From: Gremmenia infestans | Taxonomy: Eukaryota > Ascomycota > Leotiomycetes > Helotiales > Hamatocanthoscyphaceae | Direction: 5' to 3' | NCBI GenBank assembly: GCA_032629725.1 | Contig: JAFEVB010000008.1 | Coordinates: forward strand, 1,054,001-1,118,000 | Length of the DNA: 64,000 nt | Part shown: in pieces, positions 1 through 11,633 of the stretch | Numbering within the stretch: position 1 is the stretch's first letter | Layout: each line of letters starts with the position of its first letter | The notes under the pieces: generated by a model | What the model was told of the DNA's origin: nothing | Seen by the model: only the letters and a program-made list of their open reading frames with translations | Databases searched by the model: none | Translations under genes and position numbers: made by a program

Positions 1-1614
1 CCAATACCTGGGATGAGCTTGTTCTGCTTGCGCATGGTGTCGACGAAATCACGTGGGCTAAGGCCCTTGTCGAAGGCCTTGGAGAACTCCTCAGCAGCAC
101 CATCAAGAGCACCGCCGAATCTTGATCCAATGGTCAAGAGACCACTGACAAGCGCACTGATCAAATCCTTTCCTGCTCTTGTAGTAATAATCGTGTTCAT
201 CGCACCGGAGACGGCTGGACCGTGATCGGCAGTCAACATGAGCACCATCTCAAGAAACTTGCTAGCATAGTCTGGGAGACGACGACGGAACCAGAGAAGC
301 GACATAACACCTCCAATACCAATGTCCTCTCTGAAAACATCTGAAATTGGCATACCAGCGTACAACAGCTCTTGTCCACGGTCATCGGAGATGGTTGAGA
401 TGAAGGCAGCGGGCTTACGGATGAGACCAAGTTCTTGAGCCCATGCGTAATCTATGGGGATCTTTGGTACAACGGGCTCTGGTTGTGGGACAATGGTACC
501 ATCTTTGACGAGCTTTTGGTAGACTTGGCTCACAAGCTGTGGCAGGTCCTCGAAAGTGTCTGGGACGAAGAACCCAGCCTCTTTCATGGACTTGTTCTTT
601 ACGGCGGCGGTCTCGAGCTGCGAGTTGGCGAATGAACCAGCATGTCCGAATTGAACTTCAGTCTTGAACATACTTGCACAAGTCCCAATTGCCCATGCAA
701 CGATCGGCTTTGTAATGATTCCTGCCTTTACAGCCTCAATGACTCGGTATTCCTCAACACCTCCAACCTCTCCCAAAAGGAGCAAGATTTTGCATTCGGG
801 GTCGGCTTCGTATCTCAGGAGATGGTCAATGAAAGTTGTGCCGGGGTATCTATCACCACCAATGGCTACACCCTCATAGACACCATCCGTAGTGTTCGCA
901 ACAATGTTGTTCAACTCGTTGGACATACCACCGGACTTGGAGACATATCCTACTGATCCCTTGCGGTACAGCTTTGAGGCTACGATGTTGTCCATCATAC
1001 CACCAGTGTTACCAATCTTGAAGGATCCAGGCTTAATTCCACCGACGGTGGCAGGGCCAATAATGGTAATGCCCTTCTTCTTGGCTACGTGGAGAATCTC
1101 ACGGGCACGCTGTATTGGTGGTTAGAACCATAAGTAGCGCAATATTGGTTTCTAGACTTACTCTTTCCGGCACACCCTCAGCAATGATGGCAATTGATTT
1201 TATTTGAGGATATTCCATAAGCTCCATAGTCGAGGTGTAGACACTTCGAGATGATGCAAAGTTCACCACTGTGTCTACATCACTGTGCTTTGCCATTGCC
1301 TTGTTCACATCCTGGTAGACTGGCAGCAGAGTCTCGCTGGTTCCCCAGTACATCTTGCTGACGAATTGACCGCCGAATGTGTATATGATGCCTGCAACCG
1401 AAGGCGTTTTGCGCTTACAGATGAAGTCGAAGTCGAGCATGCCCTGGACAGCTCGGGGCTGGAGACCGTAGACAAAACATCTCGTCTTATCGTGGAAGAG
1501 GGTGTGTTCAGCACGAGGGCTCAGAGGCCGGCTGGGTGCAGCGAAACGGCGGATGTTGTCATTGGCCGAGTTGCCAGGAGCTGGGCTTGTGCCATTTGTG
1601 GTGGTAGAAGGCAT
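1..1614 (-). CDS. acl1: ATP-citrate lyase subunit 1 (3' end cut by window)
   Basis: This is the large-numbered fungal ACL subunit that corresponds to the C-terminal part of animal ACLY: the CoA-ligase-like and citrate-synthase-like modules. With subunit 2 it makes cytosolic acetyl-CoA and oxaloacetate from citrate, CoA and ATP. Exon 1 is 1614-1162 (151 codons) and starts at the ATG that gives an MPSTTTNG start. The intron is 1161-1110 (GTAAGT...CAG), and exon 2 runs from 1109 to the window edge. I read about 520 of an expected 650-670 residues. The conserved FGHAG motif, with the phospho-accepting histidine codon at 642-644, is intact, as is the GGMSNE-type stretch before it. It is transcribed away from acl2 from a shared promoter of about 1.06 kb, as in other Pezizomycotina. 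The missing C-terminus lies off the left edge; no lesion is seen. Confidence 0.97.
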
Positions 1615-2674
1615 CGTGTAGATAATGAGAGGGAGATCTTGAAGAGAGATGAGCGTTAGCAAGGAAATTGGTTTGGAGATAGGTTTGCAAGGCGTGGAGA
1701 GACAGGATTACTGCACTCCGTAAGCTGAGTAGAGATTGTCGTACCTTTGCTTTTTCGCGTAAAAAGGACAATCGTTAAACAGGATGGAAAAGCGATGCGA
1801 TGCGAGGCAATGCAGCTGAGGTGTGATGTGCCAGAAGAGAAGAGGACAATTGGGGACAGAGATAGAGTTATCCGGATGAATTGGAGAATAACAGAAGAGG
1901 TGTCGAAGGAGGAAGGACGGCTAGCTGATTGTTGAACAATTAAAGTCAATACCCCCGGGCCGTCAACAAGTTTTGCCTATGTACGGACCACCGAAAGGTA
2001 TGGTATGTTGAGCGCTCGGAAGAAAAGCGGCGGTGACAGGCGATCCTTACTTCCAATGACTGCGGAAAGCTTTTAATTTGCTGGGCGCAGAATTAGTTAA
2101 GCCCTAGTGCAGAAAGCCGAATACCCCAACAATTTTGGGGGGGGGGAGGTGGTGAGAAGCTTCGTTCGGTATCCGTACTTTAGTGGTAAAACAATATCGC
2201 ATCGCGTCGTCAGCTTCTGCCCTTCATAATCACGAACAATCAATCCATCATCTCCCCTTCACATACCCGCATAAGCCCTCACTCGTCGTCGCACTGCAAA
2301 CATTTTCCCCATTCAATTCACCTGCTCTTCTTGATAAGGAAGGGTCCCTTTCTGGTATGTATGTTCCGCTTCCTGACTTGTGCTCCTGCCCTTCTAAGCA
2401 GCCTTTTCCCCATCGCATCACTGTCTGCACTGGTCAATTGTCTGGAAGCAAGCATAGGAGTTTACCTGAGATCCCCTATTTTCCACTTCACACTAGAGCC
2501 CCCATCGGCCGGAGAAGAATGGTTTGTGTGGGCCTTGCTCCTACAAAATACCAGCTCACTTGAAGTGTTTCTGCACCCTTTCCAGTAGTCTTTTGTCGGC
2601 AGGAAACCAGTACTTGAGGAGGCCCAGGACTGACTTGAGTCATCGAACAGTAAACTTACCTCAAATCCTTCACA
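1615..2674. promoter_or_regulatory. Shared bidirectional promoter of acl1 and acl2
   Basis: The two start codons are separated by 1060 bp with no convincing gene between them, so both promoters and 5' leaders must lie here. A homopurine run with ten consecutive G residues lies near 2138-2147. Close to acl2 the strand is pyrimidine rich, as is common in fungal leaders. Coordinated expression of the two subunits is known in other fungi; the specific control sites cannot be named from sequence alone. Confidence 0.75.
2355..2401 (+). other. Probable intron in the 5' leader of acl2
   Basis: A GTATGT donor at 2355, a CTGAC branch-like sequence near 2373 and a CAG acceptor ending at 2401 define a 47-nt intron of typical fungal shape, 273 nt upstream of the acl2 ATG. 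It does not change the protein. This is inference from splice signals; a spliced read would settle it. Confidence 0.4.
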
Positions 2675-4577
2675 ATGGCCGCGAAATCAATCACCGAAGC
2701 CGACGGAAAGGCAATCATCAACTACCACCTCACAAGAGCGCCCGTCATCAAGCCATCTCCTCTCCCAAAGTCCAGCACACATAACGCGCCTGCAAAGCTC
2801 GCCTCTCTCTACTTCCCCCAAGACGCCGAGGTCTCAGCAATCCTCGACCAAGCCGAAACTCTGTACCCATGGCTTCTCGTTCCCGGTGCCAAGTTCGTTG
2901 CAAAGCCTGATCAACTGATCAAGCGACGAGGCAAAAGTGGTCTGCTTGCTTTGAACAAGACATGGCCGGAAGCAAAGGCTTGGGTTGCTGCCCGTGCCGG
3001 AAAACCGCAACAAGTAGAGACTGTCGTCGGTGTACTGCGTCAATTCTTGGTTGAGCCTTTTGTGCCACATCCCGATGGAACCGAATACTACATCAATATC
3101 AATTCTCAAAGAGAGGTACGTTCAAAACCAAAAATCCAGTCGAATGATGGAAGATATGGACAAAACCTTCGAGGTTTTGCATGCAAGGGAATACTGTTCA
3201 AAAATACCTTTCCCCAGCTGTAGCATCCAAGTGGATGAAAGGTCATGGGAATTGCGATCGGGAATAAAAATATATCTTGTGCAAGTGGGCATCTACAACC
3301 TTTTATTGTTGCGCCGCTCGGATCCGCATCTTCGGTACAATTATTCTGCTGCGGACGAACGGAAGCTAGGGAACGATTTAGTGCCCAGCCCACATCTCCA
3401 TTCCATCAACCCGAAATCTAACTGATCAAATCTTGTACCTGCATTTGCATATCCGCTATGGAGTCATTACACCTCTTCTGTTTCTCTTCCTTGACTCGAG
3501 GCTGTTTCACGATTTTGTTGAAACCATGCACTGACCAACAATTTTCTTTAGGGTGACTGGATTCTGTTCACACACGAGGGAGGTGTTGATGTCGGTGATG
3601 TCGATGCCAAAGCTGAGAAGCTCCTGATCCCAGTTGATCTTTCCGAATACCCTTCAAACGACAAGATTGCAGCCACTCTCCTCAAGAAAGTTCCCAAAGG
3701 TGTACACAACGTCCTCGTTGACTTCATTACCAGACTCTACGCTGTATACGTTGATTCCCAATTCACATATCTCGAGATCAACCCCTTGGTTGTCATCCCC
3801 AACGCTGATGCTACATCTGCTGCCGTCCACTTCTTGGATCTGGCTGCTAAGCTTGACCAAACTGCTGAGTTCGAGTGTGGTGTCAAATGGGCTGTCGCAC
3901 GTTCGCCTGCCGCCCTTGGTCAGGCCGCTGTAAAGGCCACTGATGGCAAGGTCAACATCGATGCTGGCCCGCCTATGGAATTCCCAGCCCCATTCGGTCG
4001 TGAAATGAGCAAGGAGGAAGCCTACATTGCCGAGATGGACGCAAAGACTGGTGCATCACTCAAGCTGACCGTCCTCAACCCCAACGGCAGAGTTTGGACC
4101 CTGGTCGCTGGTGGTGGTGCGTCCGTTGTCTATGCAGACGCCATTGCCAGCAGTGGTTTCGCTGACGAGCTTGCCAATTACGGTGAATACTCTGGAGCTC
4201 CAACAGAGACCCAGACCTTCCACTACGCCCGCACCGTTATTGATCTTATGCTCCGCGCGCCGATCACCCCTCAGGGCAAGGTTCTCTTCATCGGTGGTGG
4301 TATTGCCAACTTCACCAATGTCGCCTCAACTTTCAAGGGTGTCATCCGAGCTCTCAAGGAGTTCAGCAGTCAACTGATCGAGCACAAGGTCCAGATCTGG
4401 GTTAGACGTGCTGGACCCAACTACCAAGAAGGATTAAAGAACATCAAGTCGGTAGGTCAAGAACTGAACCTGGACATGCATGTGTACGGCCCAGAAATGC
4501 ACGTGAGCGGTATCGTGCCTCTCGCACTCATTCCCGGTCGCTTGGCGCACAGCAAGGTGGAGGAGTTCAGAGGTTAA
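2675..4577 (+). CDS. acl2: ATP-citrate lyase subunit 2
   Basis: This subunit carries the ATP-grasp and citrate-binding half of ATP-citrate lyase, equivalent to the N-terminal part of animal ACLY, and pairs with Acl1 in the cytosol to supply acetyl-CoA for lipids and acetylation. Exons are 2675-3115 (147 codons) and 3552-4577, giving 488 residues, close to the usual fungal length. The start MAAKSITEADGK is typical. An ATP-grasp domain fills most of the first 250 residues, and a glycine-rich VAGGGASVVYAD stretch and an IGGGIANFTNVA stretch mark the second half. The single intron (3116-3551, 436 nt, GTACGT donor, TTTAG acceptor) is several times longer than most introns in this window. The divergent partner acl1 lies 1.06 kb upstream. 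Confidence 0.97.
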
Positions 4578-5262
4578 GCGGATGAGATGATGCATAAATT
4601 AGCATTTGAAGCTCTCTGGCATATGTGTTTGTAGAAATTTGTGGCGTCTAAATCCGTTCTTAAGATTTTAGCAAATAGAAAGTCATAATAGTCTTTGATG
4701 GACCAATGTTGCTTGCAACTGTGTAGTAGTAATCTCCCAGTTGAGCTTCTTGGCAAGGCATGTGCAGAGTAGAAAAGCGACTTCCTGACAAGATGTTCAG
4801 TTCAACTTGAATGAATGAATGACTAGGCGACCTCAGGACTGCGTGATGAATCATGTACAGTACAGTAGGTACAGTACTTAATCATAGCTCATGATGGAAT
4901 AAGCATAAATTGTTTCACATTCAAACATTGCACTAAGACTAAGGTAGAGCTCCCCGCAAGCACCATACCCGATTCGGAAATAGGCCCACCTTACTCCGTA
5001 TTCATGTCGTGAAGCAACAATCAAGATTAGGAATCCCGAGAGATCCCAAACCACCACAACTTCCACTTCCTTCCCACTTTCCTTACAGCAATCATCACGA
5101 CCTCTGGTCCGGCATGCAAAGAACCAATTACTCTCGTTAAGTCTACTTTAGACTTCTTCACTCGTTACTACAGTCTCTGTCTCTACGCTCGCTCGTCTTA
5201 AGTAAATAACAATCGTACATCATCTCGGAAACGATCTGCAAAGCTCGGATCGATTGGACACA
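4578..5262. other. Intergenic: acl2 3' region and glucanosyltransferase promoter
   Basis: No supported gene. It holds two copies of the GTACAGTA motif (4855-4862 and 4869-4876) and one TACTCCGTA motif (4992-5000), both discussed as interspersed motifs in the findings. The last 150 bp before 5263 are pyrimidine rich, as expected for a leader. Confidence 0.6.
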
Positions 5263-6996
5263 ATGTTTAACAAAGTGGTGCGTTTGGAAGTTTGGAACCC
5301 CGCGGTGTCGTCACATTGCAATAATATTGGAGAGAGATATGCATACTCCTCGATGCTCTTCACGTTGTTTCTATTTCTGTTGACTTCTTACTGATACCAT
5401 CCTTCTCGCCAGATCCAGGTCGCGCTCCTCGCGCTATGCGCTAGCACCGCACTCGCAGTGCAAACTCTTGAAATCAAGGGCGCCGACTTTGTCAATTCAG
5501 TCACCGGCAGTCGTTTCCAAATAGTTGGCGTCGCATATCAGCCTGGAGGACAATCCGGATATGATCCTTCTTCTGGCGTTGATCCACTCAGCAATGGGAC
5601 CGTCTGTCTGAGGGATGCTGCTCTGATGCAGCAATTAGGTTCGTACTGAAGATGCGGCGCATACTGTGAACTGGGCTGATAGTTTTTAGGGGTCAATGCT
5701 ATTCGGGTCTACAATGTATCCCCGGATCTCAACCACGACTTGTGTGCTTCCATCTTCAATGCGGTTTGTTGATTCCTAAAGTGCCCATGCTAGCTAGGTC
5801 TGACAATCAATAGGTCGGCATCTACATGCTACTCGATGTCAACTCTCCATTGTCAGGGGAAAGTATTGACAGAAGCAACCCCAGTGGCAGCTACACTTCT
5901 TCTTACCTCAACCGTACATTTGCGGTGGTGGAAGCTTTCAAGAGCTATCCAAACACCCTGCTCTTCTTTTCTGGTAATGAAGTCATCAATGATTTGCCTA
6001 CAAGTGGACCAAATCCTCCATACATGAGAGTGAGTGCTGCGATGTTTGATTGAATCAACCATAAAGTGCTGACATATCTAGGCCGTGACGCGAGATCTCA
6101 AAAACTACATCGCTAAGCACTCGACCCGAAGCATCCCTGTTGGCTATTCCGCCGCCGATGTTCGTGATATCTTACTTGATACTTGGAATTATCTTCAGTG
6201 TACCACGGGTAGCGATGCGTCAGATCCTTCTCGGGTCGATCTGTTCGCCCTTAACAGCTACTCGTGGTGCGGTGACTCCTCATTTGAAACATCAGGTTAC
6301 GATGTTCTCGTGTCGGACTTCAGTAAAACGACCGTTCCGGTCTTCTTCTCGGAATATGGCTGCAACAAACCTTCCCCTCGTATCTTTACAGAAGTCCCGG
6401 TTCTATATGGTCCTCTTGTAGCTCCCGTACTATCCGGAGGACTGGTCTACGAATTCTCCCAAGAGGATTCTAACTTTGGTCTCGTCACAATCAACACAGA
6501 TGGTTCAGCCAAACTCCTCTCGGATTATGACGCCTTGCAGAAGCAATACAACACCCTTAATGTAACCACTCTTCAAAGCGAGGCTGCGCAGAATACCACA
6601 GTATCACCGCCTCAGTGCTCCTCTTCGCTGATCACCAACCAAGGTTTCGCAACCAACTTCACGATTCCGTCCCCTCCTGATGGAGCAGAGGACCTAATCA
6701 ACAATGGCATTAATAATGCTCCTGTTGGAAAGATCGTAACTGTTTCTGATACCAAAGTTACCACGCAGGTGCAGGGGAGCAACGGTCAAGCTATTTCAAA
6801 TCTCGCAATCACGCCACTGAAAGACGATGAGAGCAACACCCCAAGCGGACAAACGCAAAGCGGATCGACCCCAAGTAGCTCGACCACTAGCTCCGCCCCA
6901 GCTGCTACGACGAGCAAGAAGAGCGGTGCTTCGACTCTCCAGGCAAGCTTGGGCGCTCTTCTGGCTGCTGGTCTTCTGACTGTTGTGTTGCTATGA
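5263..6996 (+). CDS. GPI-anchored 1,3-beta-glucanosyltransferase (GH72, Gel/Gas type)
   Basis: GH72 enzymes cut and re-join beta-1,3-glucan chains at the outer face of the plasma membrane and elongate wall glucan. Five exons: 5263-5277, 5413-5638, 5690-5763, 5814-6029 and 6082-6996, encoding 481 residues. Exon 1 holds only MFNKV. A hydrophobic signal peptide follows (about residues 5-20, ending near ALAVQ). The two catalytic glutamates are visible in SGNEV (E161) and FSEYG (E268), close to their places in characterised Gel/Gas proteins. After residue 350 comes an N-glycosylated linker, a Ser/Thr/Pro-rich stalk, and a C-terminal hydrophobic tail after a KKSGAS-like site, which is a GPI-attachment signal. 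No cysteine-rich CBM43 (X8) domain is present, so it belongs to the Gas class without that module. Confidence 0.95.
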
Positions 6997-8357
6997 TTAT
7001 ACTAAAGCACACTTCGCTTCTTGTGTAGAAATATTATCACGCCATCGATGAGCTATGTGTCTATGGAGGGAGTTGTCTGAAGTTTCACGGATAGTAATTA
7101 TGGAGCATTTATCGCCAGTCTGCAATCACTGGTTGGTTGAAAAGGGGCCTGGGGCCCATGAATATCATAGATTTGATAATGCGAGAAATTTTGGAATTAT
7201 AGTGTGCACTTTGACAACTTAATTCAGTGTTGTGAGCTCCCATTTAGTTCCCGGACTTTCTTCACCAACGAAGCCCCTTTCCCTCCACCTAGTGTCTGTC
7301 TTGTTCTACCATTGACAGGAAAGCCCGAAGGATGATCTGGTTCAACACCTCCCACGTGTTTCAAGTTGATAGCAAATGCCAGTAATAGCCCAACAGATTT
7401 CTATCCCTAAGCTATCGCGAAGTGAAATTCCCTCCCTCAGCTTGAGCACATCAAGACAGCTAACTACACAACAACTCGTCTAACGGCAATCATCTACATA
7501 CAAGTTCCGTCAACATTGTTTCTTCAACTGTAATCTTAATTGCCTAGCTATCTATCTATTCCATCCAAGCACCCTCTCATCTCAAACCCCGCTTTCTATA
7601 TTCTGATTGTCAATGACAATCAGGACACCTTCCCTTCTTCACAAGAACCCTCACTTCATCACCGCTCAGACACACCCTTCTGTATCTGTACTCGGCGCAA
7701 TATAGGACTATCTCTGTTGTTTTGCTGTGGTTGCATGCGGGGTAGGATCGGTCCCAGAATATGCACACGGGGTAAGAAGAGAAAGAGATGGTGTATTTTG
7801 TTTTTATGAATGAATGGGTTGGGTTTGGTTTATATTTGGTTGGTTAGTGTGCGAATTTAAGGGGTGTGAATCGAATGGGTTGCTTGAGATTGGAAGAATG
7901 ACCGATGATTCAAAGCACGGGGGACATCGTCACATCAGTTTCAAAGCTCGCGTGGATATTTGTTTCTTGGATGGACTTGAGGCTGTGTTATTCTTTAATA
8001 TGCAGGTGGCAGGAATGGGTTGTTGCCGTGAATTATTCATCAAAGTGAGTAATGGGTGATAAGTCAAATGAAAAGGCACTTGCTCGGCAAACTTCACTTC
8101 ACATAGCATTAATATTGAATCACTCGACTTAGGGGAAAGAGCATATTTATGGTTGTCAATTTCTTCTTCGTTTCATGCCTCATAACCAGAACCCGCCGTG
8201 CCTCTGAAGGTATCCAGTTGGTGTAATGCCGCCCCCTAAAACTCCCTCTCATTCCCATTCTTATTTGCGCCCCATCAAAACAACACACATGATGCAAATC
8301 CAAAAATACACAACGCCTCCCAAGTTGAGACACCGAATGAAAGAAAGCCAGAGCGCA
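6997..8357. other. Intergenic between two convergent genes
   Basis: This 1.36-kb region lies between the 3' ends of the glucanosyltransferase and the RING gene. Short open frames at 7540-7809 (89 codons) and 7814-8059 have no recognisable product, and their composition is not gene-like. I see no tRNA, no repeat and no transposon end here. A very small or noncoding transcript cannot be excluded. Confidence 0.5.
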
Positions 8358-9728
8358 TCAAAGCTTGGTGATAATGTCCCGTGGCGCCGAGTCGCTCAGT
8401 CTCCGCGAAAAGGGTAGCTCACTGCTCGATCCCCCACCATCAGGACTACCACTCGGTCCAGGCCCAGGCGAACCCCCAAAGCGCCTCTGGTTCTCTTGCA
8501 TTCGGAACCTCATTAGCCAGCGAACATGCATGCAAGTAACTTGTTGCGTGCTCCTCAATTCTGAAAGTTCGTTCTTTATCGGTATAGTCTCGTTGAGGAG
8601 CATCATTGTGTTCTTCCCTTGAAAATCAGCCAATTCATTGGAGAGCTGGCTGAGACGGCTCTGCTGTGATTCCAGCAACGAGAGGAGGTACTCGTGCCCA
8701 GAATCTAGGGGCTCTGTATTTGCTGACTCGGGGAGGTTGGCGAGAGATAAATCCATCAGCTCCATAGGCCTGTCTGAAGCTCTCTGCGCACTCTCTAGAA
8801 ACTTGATGCGGCGCTCCTGGAGATGGTTGGTCTCCGCCAGATTGCGCATATCTGACCGAAGAAGCTTGATTTCTTTCTTCAAGGTGTCTGCCATCGGACC
8901 TACTAACTTAAAATTGCATTCATCTGCGTGTAGATGTAGATCATTTCTCTTTGCTTCGTGCTGGCAACCATATTCCGCCCAGTTGCAAGGTCGAAAGACG
9001 TCTGGACACTCTTCATGGTGCTCGGACTCCTTGCACCGGAGAATGTTAATACCACAGTGCTCGCAAGCCTTCAGCTTTTCGTTGCAAGACTCTTCCCGGT
9101 GCTGTTCCATCTCTACAAGTAGAAGAGTCTCTTTACAGTCTGGACATTCCACAGGATAGTGCAGACAACCTCGACCGGACATCCGTCTCTTCACAACCTC
9201 TTTGCAATATTTCTCGGAGTAGATGCCAGGACACTTCACATTAGCCTCCGGGCAATATTTCTCCATATGATTTTCAAGCATCGACCGAGCGAATGACGAC
9301 GTACAGCAGGGACACTTGGCTTTTAGAGAATGCAGTTGGTTGTGGACCATTTTGGGGGCTCGGCCAACCCCATCACTGTCCAACGGTGAGCGGTCGATTG
9401 GACATAGTTTAGTGTTGGACAAGGCGTCGGTGATACATGCGCGACAGAAGATGTGGTCGCATTCGGTCAGAACAGGATCAACCAGCGGGCACCGACAGAT
9501 AGGGCACACAAGATTCTCATCGACAGCTCCATCGTAGGTAATGGCTCTTAAGTCGACTGGATGACGAATGTTGAGACTGGATGTTGACGGCGTCCGGTGA
9601 TGTTTGTATAGATTTGACGATGGAAGACTTGAGCTACTGCCTGGCGTATACGGGGCAAGGTCATCGTTGTCGACTTCAGTAGAGGGAGGTCGTGAGGGGT
9701 CTAAAGGGCGATGCCCTGTAGGAGGCAT
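8358..9728 (-). CDS. RING finger protein with TRAF-type zinc fingers (probable E3 ubiquitin ligase)
   Basis: A single-exon frame of 456 residues. A RING domain spans residues 75-112 (CPIC, CDHIFC, CITD, then CPID). The last zinc-ligand position is Asp instead of Cys, a variant seen in some TRAF-like RINGs. Cysteine/histidine pairs from about 139 to 273 form TRAF-type zinc fingers. Heptad-like stretches at about 275-315 and 345-395 suggest coiled coils for oligomerisation. The N-terminal 60 and C-terminal 45 residues are low complexity and probably disordered. By family, such proteins pass ubiquitin from an E2 to substrates; the substrate here is unknown. No meprin/TRAF-C domain is recognisable. 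Domain assignment is firm, function is inferred. Confidence 0.9.
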   Translation of the reverse strand: MPPTGHRPLDPSRPPSTEVDNDDLAPYTPGSSSSLPSSNLYKHHRTPSTSSLNIRHPVDLRAITYDGAVDENLVCPICRCPLVDPVLTECDHIFCRACITDALSNTKLCPIDRSPLDSDGVGRAPKMVHNQLHSLKAKCPCCTSSFARSMLENHMEKYCPEANVKCPGIYSEKYCKEVVKRRMSGRGCLHYPVECPDCKETLLLVEMEQHREESCNEKLKACEHCGINILRCKESEHHEECPDVFRPCNWAEYGCQHEAKRNDLHLHADECNFKLVGPMADTLKKEIKLLRSDMRNLAETNHLQERRIKFLESAQRASDRPMELMDLSLANLPESANTEPLDSGHEYLLSLLESQQSRLSQLSNELADFQGKNTMMLLNETIPIKNELSELRSTQQVTCMHVRWLMRFRMQENQRRFGGSPGPGPSGSPDGGGSSSELPFSRRLSDSAPRDIITKL

Positions 9729-10426
9729 GTTGCTCGTGTGTTCTGGAGAGGGCCCCTTTCCTTCCCTTCAAATACCGATTTGGCTTCAGGCTAAATTGAT
9801 GTATTGCTACTAAACTTAACAAAGATGCAATGCCAAATAATGCAAGCCGGAATCGAGGATAAGTTGACTAGTTACTCGTAGTCTCACACGTGAAGTGTTG
9901 TTCGGAGGAACGGAGGAATGGCGAGTCTTGGTGAAAAGGGGAGAAGGTAAAAGTCTATGAGAGGTCCCAGAATCACAGACTAGGAAGTGTTACAAAATGC
10001 CGCATATTTTATTGCACAGGAAGGAAGTCTTAGTGAAAAGAAAGAGGCTCATTGTTAAGGTGATAATCGATCGGTAATAATGGTAAGAAGAGGCAGCCGA
10101 GCCGAGTCCATCTTTCACATATGGTCCGCGTCGTTCTCCGTAGAGCCCAGCGCCTCCTCTGATTGGCCTATTCATGGTGAACCGTGAAGGCAGTCTGGCC
10201 GCTGACGTTTGATAATCCGAAGGTTGACACTAAACGCTTATAGTTCCAGTCCAGGTTCACACTTTACCACTGCAAGAACTACATTAGTCTACAGAGTTCC
10301 AACAATTACTACTGGTAACCAGCAAAGCCTCCTCCTACCTTCTTCCGCGACTACGACGACTATTTCCCTTCGCTTTCCTTTGCCTGCTCTGTTCTTCGTA
10401 GCCTACTACTTCCTATACACTCAGCC
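9729..10426. promoter_or_regulatory. Divergent promoter region of the RING gene and the SNARE gene
   Basis: The 698-bp gap between two start codons must hold both promoters. The stretch 10250-10420 is C/T rich and resembles a leader for the SNARE gene. An open frame at 10209-10508 overlaps the true start in another frame and is not taken as a gene. Confidence 0.5.
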
Positions 10427-11336
10427 ATGGCAAATCCCAATCAGTACTTCCTGTTGGCGGATCACATCAAGCTCTCCTTATTGGAAAGACAGCGGGCCAT
10501 TTCATTAAACCTCGAACCGACATCTCAAGATGGCCATATATCCAGATCTTTAGATTCATTGCGGGAAGGATTGGAGAGCGTCACAAACGAACGGATACGA
10601 TTAGAAGAAGCAGGAGAGACGTCGTAAGCAGCTTAGACCCCGGGCGATGCTTGCGTTCAAGGAAACTAATGAAGAATCCAGAGCATCTCTAACTATGCAA
10701 GAAACGGAACACAAACTACAAATACAGTATAATGATTTAGCATCCCAGTTCCGCGGCACTCCAACAGATACCACCGCCTCAACAATGTCCCAACCCAACG
10801 ACCCCTCTCTTTCCAGCGACTTCACACGAGCCTCCGAACGACCTCGAATTACATCCTCTTCCTCCTTTCTCAAGAAATCTCTCCGCGGTACAGATAACGC
10901 AGCCGCAACCAACTCCCCCAAATCAGTCCGCTTCTCAGACGCACCAATCATCCAAGACGAAGACGAGGCCCGAAATGCTCTCTTCCCCTACCGGGACGAT
11001 CCTACATCTGGTCCTCCCGATCAATCACATCTCGATAACCAGCAAATCCATACCTATCACTCACAAGTGCTGGCTGATCAGGACGAGGCGCTGGATCGGT
11101 TAGGGGAGTCGATAGGGAGACAGAGGGAGCTGAGTATTCAAATAGGAGATGAGTTGGACGAGCATGTGCAGATGCTGGATGAGGCGGATGGGCATGTGGA
11201 CCGGCATACAACGACGTTGAATAAGGCGAGGAAAAACCTGGGGACTGTTGCGAGGAAAGCGAAAGATAATATGCAGTTGACGATTATTTTGATCTTGATC
11301 ATCATCCTTGTTTTGCTGATTATTATACTCAAATAG
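10427..11336 (+). CDS. Syn8-like t-SNARE (Qc-SNARE, syntaxin 8 family)
   Basis: Qc-SNAREs of the Syn8/Tlg1 type take part in fusion at endosomes and the vacuole. Exon 1 is 10427-10623 and exon 2 is 10682-11336, giving 283 residues. The 58-nt intron (GTAAGC donor, ACTAAT branch, CAG acceptor) removes an in-frame stop and joins the two frames exactly. The start ANPNQYFLLADHIKLSLLE is characteristic of filamentous-fungal Syn8 proteins. A SNARE motif fills roughly residues 195-262, with the central glutamine near SIQIGDEL. A Leu/Ile-rich tail anchor of about 18 residues ends the protein, with no luminal extension to speak of. Assignment to Syn8 and not Tlg1 is by overall resemblance. Confidence 0.9.
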
Positions 11337-11633
11337 TTTGAGCGCTAGACACTGTTATAATATTGCTACATTACTGGTGTTTTTGGGACACGGAGCTGGC
11401 TTTGTAAATATTGATGACCTTGATTATGGACGAGTCACAGATCTGCAGCTCTATGAGCAATTGAGTGTATTTCATGCCATTTCATTCCGCTACTATACAG
11501 CCCTGCCTGCTCATGTCTGCTCTCACTGTCTGCTCTTAATCCTCAATTCTATAGGCCCGGATCTTGACTCGTACCGTACCTATTTGCACAATCAATCAGC
11601 ACTACCAGATGAAAGCAACAACAGGAACCCCAC
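11337..11633. other. Short 3' region between convergent genes
   Basis: This 297-bp stretch separates the 3' ends of the SNARE gene and the small mitochondrial protein gene. No gene or repeat is supported. It probably holds both 3' untranslated regions. Confidence 0.5.

Noticed and set aside
3116..3551. Intronic C/D-box snoRNA in acl2
   Set aside because: ATGATGG and CTGA elements occur but about 300 nt apart and without a terminal stem.
7540..8059. Two short plus-strand frames of 89 and 81 codons
   Set aside because: No motif or conserved look; probably 3' region of neighbouring genes.
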